A DNA stretch of 64,000 nucleotides, from positions 310,001 through 374,000 of the forward strand of contig NZ_CAJNBJ010000001.1 of assembly GCF_905220995.1 (NCBI RefSeq), given 5' to 3'. The DNA comes from Nitrospira defluvii. GTDB taxonomy: Bacteria > Nitrospirota > Nitrospiria > Nitrospirales > Nitrospiraceae. The number at the start of each line of letters is the position of its first letter. The first letter of the stretch is position 1. Below, piece by piece: positions 27,178 through 37,974 of this stretch. A program made the translations under genes and the position numbers. Under the pieces are notes generated by a model, which was not told where the DNA came from, did not search any database, and saw nothing but the letters and a program-made list of their open reading frames with translations.

Positions 27178-30100
27178 ATGGTCATCGACGGAAATACCGC
27201 ACGCCCGCTTCCTTCTCTGGAGCCGGAAGAACCGCCGTTCTCACCAGCACCGACACCCGAACCTCCTCCGAAACGGGCGCTCCTTGGTTTGGCCGATTGG
27301 CTCATCACCGCCTGCCTGGTCTTCTTCGTCGGCATCGCCTCGACCGTCATCGCCGGAAGCATTCCCTCGTTTCTCCTGCATTCGATGGATTTTTGGTTCG
27401 AGGCCGATACGATCCGTGAAGTCTCCAACATGATTTCGACGACGGACGATCATTCTCGCACTTCGGTCCACCCGCTTTTTTCGCTTCTCGCCTTTACGCC
27501 CGTCTTCCTCGTCAAGCACCTGTTCGGCATCCCCGCGTTGCAAGCCGTGCTCTATGTCACCGGACTGCTCGGCGGCCTGTGGAGCGGAACCCTCTTCGTG
27601 ATGCTGCGGCTGATGGGGTGCAGGCGACTGGATGCCGGCCTCTTCACCATACTCGGCCTCTCCAGCGCGTCGGCGATCTTCTGGCTGCCCGTCCCCAATT
27701 CCTACACCTGGGGCTCGTGGACGATCATGTTTGCGCTAATCGTGCTGCTGGTTGCCGAACAACGCCGAGTCGGAGCCACGGCGTATGTGGTCGCCAGCGC
27801 TCTCACCTTGAGCATCACGGTGACCAACTGGATGAGCGGTCTCCTAGCCACGGTGGCGCGATGGCCCTTAAAGCAGGCCGTCCAGCTGTCGATCAACGCG
27901 TTCTGCCTGGTGGTGCTGCTCTGGGGTGCACAGAAATTCATCTTCCCGTCCGCAGAGTTTTTTATCGGAAGCCGGAAGGAGGCCAGTTGGGTCAACCATC
28001 CCCAATCGGGACAGGTGCAGCACATCGCCGCGTCATTTGCGTTGCATACGCTGGTCGCCCCTGCCGTTCGGCTCATGGATGACGACGGGTATATTCAGTA
28101 TGGAGACGATTCCTTTCGCCTTTCTCAACGCCTCGCCTTTCAATTCTCCACGCCAGGTTCAGGGAGTCCGCTCGGTCTTGCAGCCGTCGGATTGTGGTCA
28201 GCGTTACTGTTGACCGGGATCTGGAGTGTCTTCAGCGTGAAGCAGCAGTGGCGTTTCCGGGCGGTCCTGACGGCGATGCTGCTGTTCGAGTTGTCCCTGC
28301 ACATGGTCTATGGCGAAGAGACGTTTACGTACAGCATGAATTTTCTTCCCCTGCTCATCGCGGTGACCGCGTTCGGCACCTTGGGTCGACGACGCCCCTG
28401 GGTCTTGGTGCTGGCCGGAATGTTCACCCTCTGCGCAGGGCTCAACAATTGGCAGCAGTTTCGCGAGTCGGTCGAGTTGGCCACGCACTTCACACCGCAG
28501 CGTGAGGCGATGCTCGATCAGATGCAGAAGGATCCCAGTCGACCATGGCCCAGGTCGGTCGGGCATATCCCGCTGGCCGTCCCGGGGGCTTCAGAAGCCG
28601 ACCACGCCTACCACGAACCAGGGGGCGACTTCAGCCCGCAGACGCCTAGTTTCGGCGTCTCGTTGTGGCTGTGTGATGACAGAGGGCGCCCGCTCGTCAC
28701 CAGTCAAACCATGCCTCTGGCGGAGATTCACCAGACCTTCGAACCGTCGGCACATTCGGCTGTGCCCGCGATTGCGACCAAGACTCCCTACTATGACGCC
28801 TCCTGGTCGAGGCTCGACGCGACACACTGGGAGCTCCGGTTCACGCACCATAGTCCCCATACACCGGCGGTCCTCATCCGGAGCGTAGGACCGGCCGGTG
28901 GGCCGGTCACCGATTTACGACGCGACGGGAATGAGCTCACCGTCAACCGTCGATGGGTGATCCGCGTGACGCCGGCCCCAGCCGACATCGTCCTGGGTGA
29001 CGAGAACGGACACGAGGGATTGACGGCCCGATCCTCCGCCTCGACCTGGAATGGAGCCTCCGGTTGGGGATTTGCTCGCCTGACGCTTGCGGCCGATTCC
29101 GGCCAACGGGAACAGGAATTCAGACTTGTGCTGGAAGACAGACGGGTGCCGATCGAGATGCAGCACTACTACAGGGCTGCTTCGCCGGCGATTCACGTCG
29201 ACCTGCCCGACCCGTATTTCCAGCGTTCCATGGAAGCTCAGCGGTCCCATCTGATGATGGGCTTGATCAGCGGAGAAACCAGGCCGGGAGACCCGACGAT
29301 GTTCTTTCGCGCCTGGCAGCGTCAAGGCGCGTATATCACGGCAGCCCTCTCACGAGCGGGCGACCCGCAGGTCGGCTGGGTACTCTCGCGATTCCTGGCC
29401 ACTCACGATTTCGCCGGCGGGGCCGGACCGGAAGCCGACGCACCGGGTCTGGCGATCTGGGCCCTGACAGAATCGGCTGCCTATATCGCCGACACCCGTC
29501 ATGATCAATGGCTCTGGCCACACATACTCCGGAAGGCCGGACTGATCGAGAACATGCTGCACGCGCGCGCACCGATTGTGACACCATTCGTCGTGCCTTC
29601 CCCCTACGATCTCCTGCATGGGCAGCAGGTACGGATGGAGGTGCTCGCCAAACCGGCCCGCGAGGGGGTCATCGTCGGCCGCATCGGGAATCAATGGCCT
29701 TCGCTTTATGTCAATGCCGTCAGCTACCGTGGTCTGCTCGCGGCAGCGGAATTTGCGGAACGGCTCGGTAAACATCGCCAGGCAGCCGCATGGAACGACC
29801 AGGCCAGAACCCTGCTGGAGACCTGGCAACGACGGAACGGGAACGGCCCGGCTCATCCCGACGAGTCACCAATACGACAGGCCTCCTTCACGGTCCCCGC
29901 CTCACGTCAAAACCCGTTGGCACAACCGATGACCGCGTACAGACCCGCTCCGGACAACCTGACGATTGCGGGTGCGTTGACCAGGGCACACCGTCTCCTG
30001 CGACAAGGCCGGCCGGAAGAGGTGTGGGACACCCTGTCCCATGTGTGGGGAAACCAAGCCTCTCCCGGGTTGTATACCTGGGCGACCTCGCGGGCTGCGA

Positions 30101-30456
30101 CCAACGACGTCGCCGACGGCTGGCAGTACGCACGGGGTTGGCATGACCGGACGACGGTGTCGCCGGACTATGAGACGGCGGCCTTGCTGCTGCTGTTGCA
30201 ACAAGACATGCTGGCGTATCTCGATACCGAGACCGTAGGTTCACCTGTCGTGATCGGCGCGGGCATTCCGCCGCACTGGCTCTCGCAGACGCTCTCTGTC
30301 TCGAATCTCCTGCTTCCCGGTGGCTCGATCGCCTGGAAATGGGATGGGCACGCCATGCAGGTCACGCTCAAGGGCCAGATCCGCAACATCACGCTCGGCT
30401 CAGCCTTCCCCCCTGGCGCGACCGTCTCCATCACGCACGAGCCGCTACCCGGGTAA
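27178..30456 (+). CDS. GT-C-like membrane protein fused to an (alpha/alpha)6-barrel domain
   Basis: The product of about 1092 residues has an N-terminal GT-C-like membrane part (about 30-440, ten or more helices, with MDFWFEADTIREVSN and TSVHPLFSLL resembling the acidic first loop of oligosaccharyl or protein-O-mannosyl transferases). A beta-rich middle part follows (about 470-675). The C-terminal part (about 680-1090) is helical with DPYFQRSMEAQRSHLMMGL, GAYITAALSRAGDPQ and GLAIWALTE, like six-hairpin glycosidase-type barrels. A GTG at 27142 is an alternative start; neither start has a strong ribosome binding site. The domain pairing suggests synthesis and trimming of a surface glycan, but that is inference. 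The stop overlaps the convergent RND gene. Confidence 0.72.
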   Translation: MVIDGNTARPLPSLEPEEPPFSPAPTPEPPPKRALLGLADWLITACLVFFVGIASTVIAGSIPSFLLHSMDFWFEADTIREVSNMISTTDDHSRTSVHPLFSLLAFTPVFLVKHLFGIPALQAVLYVTGLLGGLWSGTLFVMLRLMGCRRLDAGLFTILGLSSASAIFWLPVPNSYTWGSWTIMFALIVLLVAEQRRVGATAYVVASALTLSITVTNWMSGLLATVARWPLKQAVQLSINAFCLVVLLWGAQKFIFPSAEFFIGSRKEASWVNHPQSGQVQHIAASFALHTLVAPAVRLMDDDGYIQYGDDSFRLSQRLAFQFSTPGSGSPLGLAAVGLWSALLLTGIWSVFSVKQQWRFRAVLTAMLLFELSLHMVYGEETFTYSMNFLPLLIAVTAFGTLGRRRPWVLVLAGMFTLCAGLNNWQQFRESVELATHFTPQREAMLDQMQKDPSRPWPRSVGHIPLAVPGASEADHAYHEPGGDFSPQTPSFGVSLWLCDDRGRPLVTSQTMPLAEIHQTFEPSAHSAVPAIATKTPYYDASWSRLDATHWELRFTHHSPHTPAVLIRSVGPAGGPVTDLRRDGNELTVNRRWVIRVTPAPADIVLGDENGHEGLTARSSASTWNGASGWGFARLTLAADSGQREQEFRLVLEDRRVPIEMQHYYRAASPAIHVDLPDPYFQRSMEAQRSHLMMGLISGETRPGDPTMFFRAWQRQGAYITAALSRAGDPQVGWVLSRFLATHDFAGGAGPEADAPGLAIWALTESAAYIADTRHDQWLWPHILRKAGLIENMLHARAPIVTPFVVPSPYDLLHGQQVRMEVLAKPAREGVIVGRIGNQWPSLYVNAVSYRGLLAAAEFAERLGKHRQAAAWNDQARTLLETWQRRNGNGPAHPDESPIRQASFTVPASRQNPLAQPMTAYRPAPDNLTIAGALTRAHRLLRQGRPEEVWDTLSHVWGNQASPGLYTWATSRAATNDVADGWQYARGWHDRTTVSPDYETAALLLLLQQDMLAYLDTETVGSPVVIGAGIPPHWLSQTLSVSNLLLPGGSIAWKWDGHAMQVTLKGQIRNITLGSAFPPGATVSITHEPLPG

Positions 30457-33400
30457 CGTCGTTCCCGCCGACAGGGTATCGGCCCGGCCACCATTCTGCC
30501 CCATGTGCCCCCCGGCGACAGCCGCCTCAGAAGAGGCCGGACGCCGCCGATAGCGATGCAGCAGTTGATACAACACGGGCAACACGAACAGAATTAAGGC
30601 GGCCGAGGTCAACATGCCGCCCACCACCACCCGCGCGAGCGGCTGCTGCGACTGTGCGCCGATCCCGTTCGCAACGGCGGCGGGCAACAGTCCGATGGCC
30701 GCAGCCAGCGACGTCATGAGGACCGGACGCATCCGCACCTCCGCGCTTTTCATAATCGCTTCGCGAACGTCCCATCCCTCACGTAACAGATCCTGCATGC
30801 GACTGATGAGAATCAACGCGCCTTGCACGGCAACGCCGAACAGCGAGATGAATCCGACCGCCGCCGAAATGCTGAAATGCGTACCCGTGACCAACAGCGC
30901 CAGCACCCCGCCGACGAGCGAAAAGGGCACCGCCGCCAGCACGAGCAACGCGTCCCGAAAATTGTTCAATACCAAATAGACCAGAATCAAAATCAATCCC
31001 AGCGTGATCGGCACGATCCTGGCGAGACGGGCTTTTTCTTCCTGCAACTGATCGAATTCCCCGTGCCACTCGATCCGGTAGCCGGCCGGTAACTGGATCT
31101 GCTGCTCGATACGTTCCTGCGCGTCCCGCACGGTCCCTTCCAAGTCACGGCCGCGGACGCTGAACTTGATCGGGATATACCGTTCGTTATTCTCGCGGTA
31201 CACGATGAACGCGCCGGTCTGCTCCGTGATGGAGGCCAATTGCTTGAGCGGAATGCGCGCGCCGTCCGGCGTACTGACGACGATATTGCCGATCGACTCG
31301 ATGTCCTTCCGGAACTCGGGCAAAAAGCGAACGACGAGGTCGAACCATCGTTCGCCCTCGTAGATCCTGGTCACGGCTTGCCCCCCGATAGCGGCTTGCA
31401 CCACATCGTTGACGTCATCGACCTTCAACCCATAGCGCGCGCATTCCTCACGATTGACTTCGATCACCAGATTGGGTTGGCCCAGCAAGTGCAGCACGCC
31501 CAAGTCCTTGACGCCCTGCACACCCTTCATCACCGTCTCGATCTGTTTTGCGAGCTGTTCCAATGTCTGCAGATCACTGCCGTAGAGTTTCACGGCGTTC
31601 TCTCCCTTCACGCCCGACATCGCCTCTTGGACGTTGTCCTGAATCGCCTGGGAGAAATTGAATGTCACCCCGGGAATCACGCCTAACCGTTGCTCGATCT
31701 GATCGATCAGCGCCTTCTTCGTCGGCACCTCAGCCCGCCATTCCTTGAAGGGTTTCAACGTTACGAGAAACTCCGCGTTGAAGAAACTGGTGGGATCGGT
31801 GCCGTCGTCGGGTCGCCCCAATTGCGACGCCGCGCTGATGACTTCCGGAAATTGTCTGAACACGCCGCGAATGTCCGTCACCAGGCGAGCCGCCTGCTCG
31901 AAGGAAATATCCACCGGCAAGGTGGTGCGCATCCAGATGTTGCCTTCTTCCAGCGCAGGCATGAATTCGCCGCCGATGAACGGCACTGCCGCCATCGCCA
32001 CCACGAGGACCGCCACCGCAATCCCGACCACCAGCCATTCACGGCGCAGGCCCCAATCCAACAAGGCCATGTACCGCCGGCTGAGAAACTCCACGACCGC
32101 CGTGTCCCGTTCCTTGATGGTGCCGGTCAGCAGCAGCGAGCACAGGGCCGGCGCCAGGGTGAACGCCATGAGCAATGCCCCGCTCAACGCAAACCCGTAG
32201 GTCAGCGACATGGGCGCGAAGACCTTCCCCGGCACCCCGGTCATGGTGAACAACGGCAGAAACGCGATGACGATGATCGTGGTGGCGAAAAAGATCGGAC
32301 GGCCGACCTCGCGCGCCGCCCGCATCACATGCATGGGCACCGTCACGCCCTGTGAAGACTTATGTGCGAGATGGTAAAAAATGCTTTCGACCATGATGAG
32401 GGTGGAGTCGACGATGATGCCGAAATCCACCGCGCCCAACGAAATCAGATTCGCAGACTGCCCGCCGAGCACCATCATGCCGAACGTGAACAAGAGCGCG
32501 ACCGGTACCGTCAACGCGACGATCATCGCCGTGCGGAAGTGGCCCAGGAACACATAGAGGATGATCGACACCAGCACGACGCCCGCGATCAAAATATCGA
32601 TGACCGTTTCGATGGTGGTATGAATCAACACCGTGCGGTCATAGAAGGTCTTGATTTGGACCCCCTTCGGCAACTTGCGGGTGTTGAGTTCCTGCACCTT
32701 CTCATGCACCTTGTCCAACACGGACAGGGCCTTGGCCCCACGCTGCAGTAAGACGACGCCTTCGACCACATCATCCCGATCGTCGATGCCCACCTTGCCC
32801 AGCCGCACCCGTGATCCGATACTGGTCTTGCCGAGGTTGCGAATGAACACCGGCGTGCCTTCCTTCTGCGTCACGACCGTATTCGAAATATCGTCGAGTT
32901 TTTTGATCAGCCCCATGCCCCGGATGTTGAAGCTCTGCTCCCCCATCGTCAGATAGTTGCCGCCGACGTCGGTGTTGCTCTTGGCAAGGCCCTCCATGAC
33001 CTGGTCGAGGGTGACGTTGTAGCTCATCAGCTGACCGGGGTCGAGCTCGACATGATATTCCTTGGTCGTACCGCCGTAGGTACTCACATCGATCACGCCG
33101 GGGACCCGTTTGAACTCGCGCCGGATCTGCCAGTCCTGTGTCGTCTTCAAATCCGTCAGCGACACGTGTTCACCGGTCAGTTCGTAGCGGAAGATTTCGG
33201 CAATGGCGGACCAGGGCGAGATGGTCGGCTGCACGTTCTGCGGCAACACCGTGAGTTGCAGCCGATTGAGAATTTCCTGTCGATCGCGGAAATAGTCGGT
33301 ACCGAACTCGAAGTAGACTTTGATGTCGCTCAACCCGAAGATCGAGAGGGAGCGGATTTCCGCCAGCCCCGGCATGCCCTGCAACGCGATCTCGATGGGC

Positions 33401-33600
33401 AACGTAATGGCCCGCTCCATTTGCTCGCCGGACCAACCGGGATATTGCGTGATGACCTCGATCATCGGCGGCGAAGGATCGGGATAAGCGACCACGTCTA
33501 AAATGTGGAACGCATAGAGGCCGCCGAACAGCAGGGCGAGTCCGGCAAGACAGACCATGAATCGCTGCGCCAAGGCAAAGCCCACCAGCCGTTCAATCAT
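30445..33600 (-). CDS. Heavy-metal-type RND efflux pump inner-membrane subunit (CusA/CzcA family)
   Basis: The product of about 1051 residues shows the RND layout: a first helix (GFALAQRFMVCLAGLALL), a large periplasmic loop, a helix bundle, a second loop and a second bundle. YPDPSPPMIEVITQYPGWSGEQMERAIT is typical of heavy-metal efflux members, as is VDFGIIVDSTLIMVES in helix 4 with its acidic proton-relay residues. The start at 33600 is favoured by GGGAG about ten bases upstream. Periplasmic adaptor and outer-membrane channel genes were not found nearby; only a small exported protein gene precedes it. The substrate cannot be fixed from sequence. Confidence 0.9.
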   Translation of the reverse strand: MIERLVGFALAQRFMVCLAGLALLFGGLYAFHILDVVAYPDPSPPMIEVITQYPGWSGEQMERAITLPIEIALQGMPGLAEIRSLSIFGLSDIKVYFEFGTDYFRDRQEILNRLQLTVLPQNVQPTISPWSAIAEIFRYELTGEHVSLTDLKTTQDWQIRREFKRVPGVIDVSTYGGTTKEYHVELDPGQLMSYNVTLDQVMEGLAKSNTDVGGNYLTMGEQSFNIRGMGLIKKLDDISNTVVTQKEGTPVFIRNLGKTSIGSRVRLGKVGIDDRDDVVEGVVLLQRGAKALSVLDKVHEKVQELNTRKLPKGVQIKTFYDRTVLIHTTIETVIDILIAGVVLVSIILYVFLGHFRTAMIVALTVPVALLFTFGMMVLGGQSANLISLGAVDFGIIVDSTLIMVESIFYHLAHKSSQGVTVPMHVMRAAREVGRPIFFATTIIVIAFLPLFTMTGVPGKVFAPMSLTYGFALSGALLMAFTLAPALCSLLLTGTIKERDTAVVEFLSRRYMALLDWGLRREWLVVGIAVAVLVVAMAAVPFIGGEFMPALEEGNIWMRTTLPVDISFEQAARLVTDIRGVFRQFPEVISAASQLGRPDDGTDPTSFFNAEFLVTLKPFKEWRAEVPTKKALIDQIEQRLGVIPGVTFNFSQAIQDNVQEAMSGVKGENAVKLYGSDLQTLEQLAKQIETVMKGVQGVKDLGVLHLLGQPNLVIEVNREECARYGLKVDDVNDVVQAAIGGQAVTRIYEGERWFDLVVRFLPEFRKDIESIGNIVVSTPDGARIPLKQLASITEQTGAFIVYRENNERYIPIKFSVRGRDLEGTVRDAQERIEQQIQLPAGYRIEWHGEFDQLQEEKARLARIVPITLGLILILVYLVLNNFRDALLVLAAVPFSLVGGVLALLVTGTHFSISAAVGFISLFGVAVQGALILISRMQDLLREGWDVREAIMKSAEVRMRPVLMTSLAAAIGLLPAAVANGIGAQSQQPLARVVVGGMLTSAALILFVLPVLYQLLHRYRRRPASSEAAVAGGHMGQNGGRADTLSAGTTLPG

Positions 33601-33726
33601 ATCCAGCTTCTCCCTGTGCTTCCCCTCGCCCTCGTCCGGGCAGCGCACGCAAGACGGGGCAACCAGCAACCGGCCCCGGATGAGGACGGCGTCGACGGAC
33701 CACCCATCAAAACCGCGTTCGGCGGA

Positions 33727-34068
33727 TTACAGTCGATAGACAGAGAGTGTGGACAGCAGGTCGCTGGTCGGCAGCGGTGTGTCGCCCGGAGAAAACGGAA
33801 CGGAGGACTTCCTCGCGGAAGCGTGAATCGCCAGGCTCGCGGGACGTGTTGCTTCAGTGAGAGCCTTGGTCGTCGCATCATCCCGCAACTCGTCTAAGTC
33901 GGGCTCGGTCGCCCACTGGGAGTCGGCCGGTACGACCCCACCTGATTCGGCCTGCAATCCAATCAGCTCGGCCCACGAGAGACCGGCCACGACGACCCAG
34001 GCCAGCAAGAGCACGAGCACTTGCAATCCCAGGCGTGATGATGGACGCGAGGTAGGGGTGACGTTCAT
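33727..34068 (-). CDS. Small membrane-anchored or exported protein upstream of the RND gene
   Basis: The 113-residue product has a hydrophobic stretch (about 14-34, LGLQVLVLLLAWVVVAGLSW) and an acidic, Ser/Thr/Ala-rich tail without recognised motifs. No family was identified. It lies 126 bp before the pump gene on the same strand and may share its transcript. The start at 34068 is preferred over 34101 because it puts the hydrophobic segment near the N-terminus. It could be an accessory protein of the pump, but nothing in its sequence shows this. Confidence 0.5.
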   Translation of the reverse strand: MNVTPTSRPSSRLGLQVLVLLLAWVVVAGLSWAELIGLQAESGGVVPADSQWATEPDLDELRDDATTKALTEATRPASLAIHASARKSSVPFSPGDTPLPTSDLLSTLSVYRL

Positions 34069-34261
34069 AGGCGCGGGTGACGATTTGCGCAAACACTCCA
34101 AACCAAACGATGTTGGCGCAGAGTATCACAGGCGCCGTGCGCCAACAAGACGGCAGCCGGCTCCGCTGGCTCGACAGAAGCGGGAAACCGAGCCTGGTGG
34201 ACCGAGGCACAACGGCCCTGCCTGAATTGCTGGCACTCCCCTGGTGTGGTAGGGTCCGCGC

Positions 34262-35647
34262 ATGTCGGATGAGGTTCAATCGTTTACGCTGGCGAAGGTT
34301 CCCGGCGGCACGCGTGTGCTCGGTCATCTGCAGGCATTCAAGACCAGTCCATTGGAGACGATGGCGCAGTGGTGGCGTCAATACGGCGATGCACTCCGCT
34401 TTCGGCTCGGCCCCAAGCTCATCCACCTGCTCAGTCACCCCGATCTCGCCGAAGAGATTTTGGTCCATCAGTCCGACCGGTTCGTGAAGGTCTACGACCC
34501 CCGGCGACCTTCTGGCCTGGCGCTGGTCCTCGGCAGTGGATTGGTGACCAGCTCGGGGGAGGTCTGGAAACGGCACCGGCGCATCATCCAGCCGATTTTT
34601 CACCGTTCCCGCATGGCGGCGATGGCCGACCGAATGGTCCAGGTGGGCGAACAACGCCTCGCCGACTGGGCGAGGCAGGAGGGGCAAGCGGTCGACATCG
34701 CCGCCGAGATGATGCAGCTGGCTCTGGAAGTCATCTCACAAACAATGTTCACCACCAGCATGGCGCACCATATCGATCGGATCAACCAGTCGTTGCGCGT
34801 GAGCCTGAGATTCGCGTTCGATTCGTTTCATAATCCGCTGCGCCTCCCCCTCTGGGTGCCGACTGCGCACAATCGGGAATTCCGCGCCGCGATGCAATTT
34901 CTTGACGGGTTGATCTATGAGCTGCTCACCGAACGGCGCCGGAGCAGGGTGCGCCACGACGACCTGCTTGATCTCCTGCTTCAGGCTCGTGACGAGGAGA
35001 CGGGTACCGGCCTGAGCGACCAAGAACTGCGCGACGAAGCCCTGACCATCTTCGCTGCGGGGCACGAAACGACCGCAAACGCACTGGCCTGGACCTGGTA
35101 TCTCCTCGCCACCCATCCGGAAGCGAAGGCCCGCTTCCATGAGGAAATAGACCGAGTGCTGCGAGGACGAACGCCGAACGCCGGCGATCTTGCGCAACTC
35201 CCCTATACCCGTGCCGTCTTCGATGAAGCACTTCGGCTCTATCCGCCCGCCGTCGCCATTCAGCGCAAGACCACAACACCCGTCACGGTTCACGGACTCG
35301 CCCTGCCGGCCGGCGCGATCATCCTCATCGGCGTCTACAACCTGCACCGGCATCCGGCCTTTTGGCCGGACCCCGACCGGTTTCGACCGGAACGATGGTT
35401 GAAAGAGGGCCAACCCGAGGCTCGATATGCCTATCTCCCCTTCGGTGCCGGGCCCCGAGCCTGCGTCGGCACACACTTCGCTACGGTGGAGGGCCCGTTG
35501 CTCCTTGCGCTGATCGGCCGGCGTTACGATCCCCAGCTGGCCCAGGCGCAAGTCGAACCGGAACTCATGGTCACGCTGCGCCCCAAGGGCGGCATCCGGA
35601 TGATCCTTCACCCACGGCGCTCTGTGGCGAGCGGCGCCGCCGTGTAA
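34262..35647 (+). CDS. Cytochrome P450
   Basis: The 461-residue protein has the P450 signatures in order: AGHETT at 266-271 for oxygen activation, ExxR at 322-325 (EALRLYP), a PERW segment and the heme loop [10 protein letters not shown] at 394-403 with ligand Cys401. There is no N-terminal membrane helix, so it should be soluble and depend on a separate ferredoxin or other electron donor, which is not encoded nearby. The substrate is unknown; the overall pattern resembles CYP102/CYP4-like bacterial fatty-acid or hydrocarbon hydroxylases. TAGGGT precedes the ATG. Confidence 0.95.
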   Translation: MSDEVQSFTLAKVPGGTRVLGHLQAFKTSPLETMAQWWRQYGDALRFRLGPKLIHLLSHPDLAEEILVHQSDRFVKVYDPRRPSGLALVLGSGLVTSSGEVWKRHRRIIQPIFHRSRMAAMADRMVQVGEQRLADWARQEGQAVDIAAEMMQLALEVISQTMFTTSMAHHIDRINQSLRVSLRFAFDSFHNPLRLPLWVPTAHNREFRAAMQFLDGLIYELLTERRRSRVRHDDLLDLLLQARDEETGTGLSDQELRDEALTIFAAGHETTANALAWTWYLLATHPEAKARFHEEIDRVLRGRTPNAGDLAQLPYTRAVFDEALRLYPPAVAIQRKTTTPVTVHGLALPAGAIILIGVYNLHRHPAFWPDPDRFRPERWLKEGQPEARYAYLPFGAGPRACVGTHFATVEGPLLLALIGRRYDPQLAQAQVEPELMVTLRPKGGIRMILHPRRSVASGAAV

Positions 35648-35816
35648 TGCACCGACCGAGGATTCTGCCGCAATACTCTCCCGGGCACATTGCCCCGCAC
35701 ATTCCGTTCTTCTCACAGACTCACCCGCATCACGCCATCGAAGACCTGGCTCACCCCGGTCTCTTTCTGGTATGGTCGCACAAGACTCTAGTGCCACCAC
35801 ATGCCACGGACACTCC

Positions 35817-37649
35817 ATGGCCTACCACCCCATCGAGAATTACGGCATCATCGGTAACATGCGTACGACGGCATTGGTGGGGCGCCACGGCTCCATCGAT
35901 TGGTTGTGTTTTCCGCATTTCGATTCCCCAAGCGTGTTTGCCGCGATCCTCGACGACAAGAAGGGCGGCCGTTTCAGCATTGCTCCGCTCGGCAACGAGG
36001 TCACGACCAAACAGTTCTACTGGCCCGACACCAATGTCTTAATCACGCGATTTCTGTCGAGCCAAGGCGTGGGCGAAATCGAGGACTTCATGCCGGTCGG
36101 CGGAACCGGGCCGGATCTCTTCCATCAATTGATCAGACGCGTCAAGGTCGTGCGCGGTCGTATGACGTTTCGGCTTCACTGTGATCCAGCGTTCGATTAT
36201 GCACGCACCACACACCAGACTCATCTGAACTCCACCGGCGCCGTTTTTTCAACCCCCGCGCTCACCTTGGGACTTGCGACCACCCTGCCGTTGAAACAGG
36301 CTGAGCAAGGCGTGTTCGCCGAATTCACTCTCGGACGCGGGGAGCATGCGGTGTGCGTGCTTCGGGAAATCGAAGCGGGCGGGTGCTGCGGGGCCACGCT
36401 ACCCGATGATCATGCACAACGCGTCTTCGAAACCACCGTGCAGTTTTGGCAGGACTGGATCTCCCACAGCCGCTATACAGGACGGTGGAGGGAAATGGTC
36501 TCCCGCTCTGCACTTGCACTCAAACTCATGACGTTCGAACCCACCGGAGCCATCGTCGCTTCGCCGACGTGCAGCCTCCCGGAAGAAATCGGCGGCGTGC
36601 GCAACTGGGATTATCGCTATACCTGGATCCGGGATTCAGCCTTTACGCTCTATGGGCTCATTCGCATCGGCTTCACGCGAGAGGCCACGGCATTCATGGA
36701 GTGGTTGGATGCGCGCGCCAGAAACGATCGGCCCGAGCCGGGCCCGCTGCAGATCGTCTACGGCATCGACGGGCGCACCGATCTGTCCGAATACACGCTC
36801 GACCATTTGGACGGGTACAGGGGGTCACGGCCCGTGAGAATCGGCAACGGCGCCTATGCGCATTTGCAGTTGGACATCTACGGAGAACTGTTGGACTCCG
36901 TCTACCTCTACAACAAGCACGTCAATCCGATCTCCTACCACCACTGGTTGCGCGTTCGGAACTCACTCGATTGGTTGTGCGAGAACTGGACCCGTGAAGA
37001 CGAGGGCATTTGGGAGGTGCGCGGCGGCCGCCGGCATTTCGTCTATTCAAAACTCATGTGCTGGGTCGCCTTCGACCGCGGGTTACGGCTGGCCCAAAAG
37101 CGCTCGTTCCCGGCCGATCACCTGAAGTGGCTGAGCATGCGCGACCGAGTATACGAAGAGATCATGACCAAGGGCTGGGACGAGTCACGCGGCACCTTTG
37201 TGCAATCATACGGAAGCGACTCGTTAGATGCGTCCAACCTGATCATGCCGTTGGTCCATTTTCTCTCCCCGTCGGATCCGAGAATGCGCCGCATGTTGAA
37301 CGCAATCAACCGGCCGCCGGACGAAGGCGGCCTGGTATCCGACGGGCTGGTGCACCGGTATGACGCCGCCACCGGAGCCGACGGGTTGGATGGTACGGAA
37401 GGCACGTTCAACATGTGCAGCTTCTGGCTCGTGGAAGCGTTGACGCGGATGGGACGCACGGACCGACCGAAACTGGACGAAGCGCAACTATTGTTCGAAC
37501 GGATGTTGGGATACGCCAACCACCTCGGTCTTTACGCAGAAGAAACGGGAACCAACGGCGAGGCCTTGGGAAATTTCCCGCAAGCCTTCACTCATCTCGC
37601 CCTGATCAGTGCTGCCTTCAACTTGGATCGGGCACTGGACGAGGGTTGA
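35817..37649 (+). CDS. Glycoside hydrolase family 15 protein (glucoamylase/trehalase-like)
   Basis: The protein of about 610 residues has the GH15 bacterial layout: an N-terminal beta domain starting at [20 protein letters not shown] and [12 protein letters not shown], and an (alpha/alpha)6 catalytic barrel. [21 protein letters not shown] contains the general acid region, and [15 protein letters not shown] contains the catalytic base region. It would hydrolyse alpha-glucosides such as maltosaccharides or trehalose in the cytoplasm; no signal peptide is present. The start at 35817 ([10 protein letters not shown]) fits the family start, although the ribosome binding site is weak. It is the last chromosomal gene before the tRNA-Thr islands. 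Confidence 0.9.
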   Translation: MAYHPIENYGIIGNMRTTALVGRHGSIDWLCFPHFDSPSVFAAILDDKKGGRFSIAPLGNEVTTKQFYWPDTNVLITRFLSSQGVGEIEDFMPVGGTGPDLFHQLIRRVKVVRGRMTFRLHCDPAFDYARTTHQTHLNSTGAVFSTPALTLGLATTLPLKQAEQGVFAEFTLGRGEHAVCVLREIEAGGCCGATLPDDHAQRVFETTVQFWQDWISHSRYTGRWREMVSRSALALKLMTFEPTGAIVASPTCSLPEEIGGVRNWDYRYTWIRDSAFTLYGLIRIGFTREATAFMEWLDARARNDRPEPGPLQIVYGIDGRTDLSEYTLDHLDGYRGSRPVRIGNGAYAHLQLDIYGELLDSVYLYNKHVNPISYHHWLRVRNSLDWLCENWTREDEGIWEVRGGRRHFVYSKLMCWVAFDRGLRLAQKRSFPADHLKWLSMRDRVYEEIMTKGWDESRGTFVQSYGSDSLDASNLIMPLVHFLSPSDPRMRRMLNAINRPPDEGGLVSDGLVHRYDAATGADGLDGTEGTFNMCSFWLVEALTRMGRTDRPKLDEAQLLFERMLGYANHLGLYAEETGTNGEALGNFPQAFTHLALISAAFNLDRALDEG

Positions 37650-37695
37650 CCATCTACGAAGGGGAACCGCGCCGTTGATGCGTCGGGGATATTTG

Positions 37696-37741
37696 TGGAG
37701 CCGGCGAGTGGAATCGGACCACCAACCTGCGGTTTACAAAC
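37696..37741 (-). repeat. Decayed attachment site copy of tRNA-Thr 3' end
   Basis: The segment matches the 47-bp tRNA-Thr 3' sequence with a few substitutions and one missing base near the anticodon loop. It lacks the 5' half of a tRNA, so it is an att remnant and not a tRNA gene. Confidence 0.8.
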
Positions 37742-37788
37742 AGGCCAGGACAATTTTTGAAACGCTCGTTGTATCAAATGGTTTCCCC
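37742..37788 (+). repeat. Island left-end block, copy 1
   Basis: The 47 bases directly inside the decayed att copy match 41891-41937 at 45 of 47 positions. Both begin AGGCCAGGACA and end GGTTTCCCC. Since this lies on the element side of both att copies, the two islands come from related elements. Confidence 0.8.
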
Positions 37789-37974
37789 AATTTATTTGAA
37801 GACCTCTTTGACTTAGCATAAGTAACGGTCTAACTGTGGCCCCACCCAACCTCGCAAGTCTCACATTAAGTCTGGTTTCCGCACCAAGGTGAACAGGCCA
37901 TTTTTTCCCACATGAGCACACGCTTGCGTTGTTCTGGCACTTTCTACATCAACGCAGACATCCAACTAGCCCCC

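Larger units (their letters stand above)
37650..37974. other. Junction region with decayed attachment site
   Basis: This stretch follows the GH15 stop and precedes the Fic gene's end. It holds the decayed att copy at 37696-37741 and the shared island-end block 37742-37788. The remaining bases show no gene or clear signal. Confidence 0.6.

Noticed and set aside
37696-37741. Possible second tRNA gene
   Set aside because: Only the 3' half is present and it is mutated; no cloverleaf can form.
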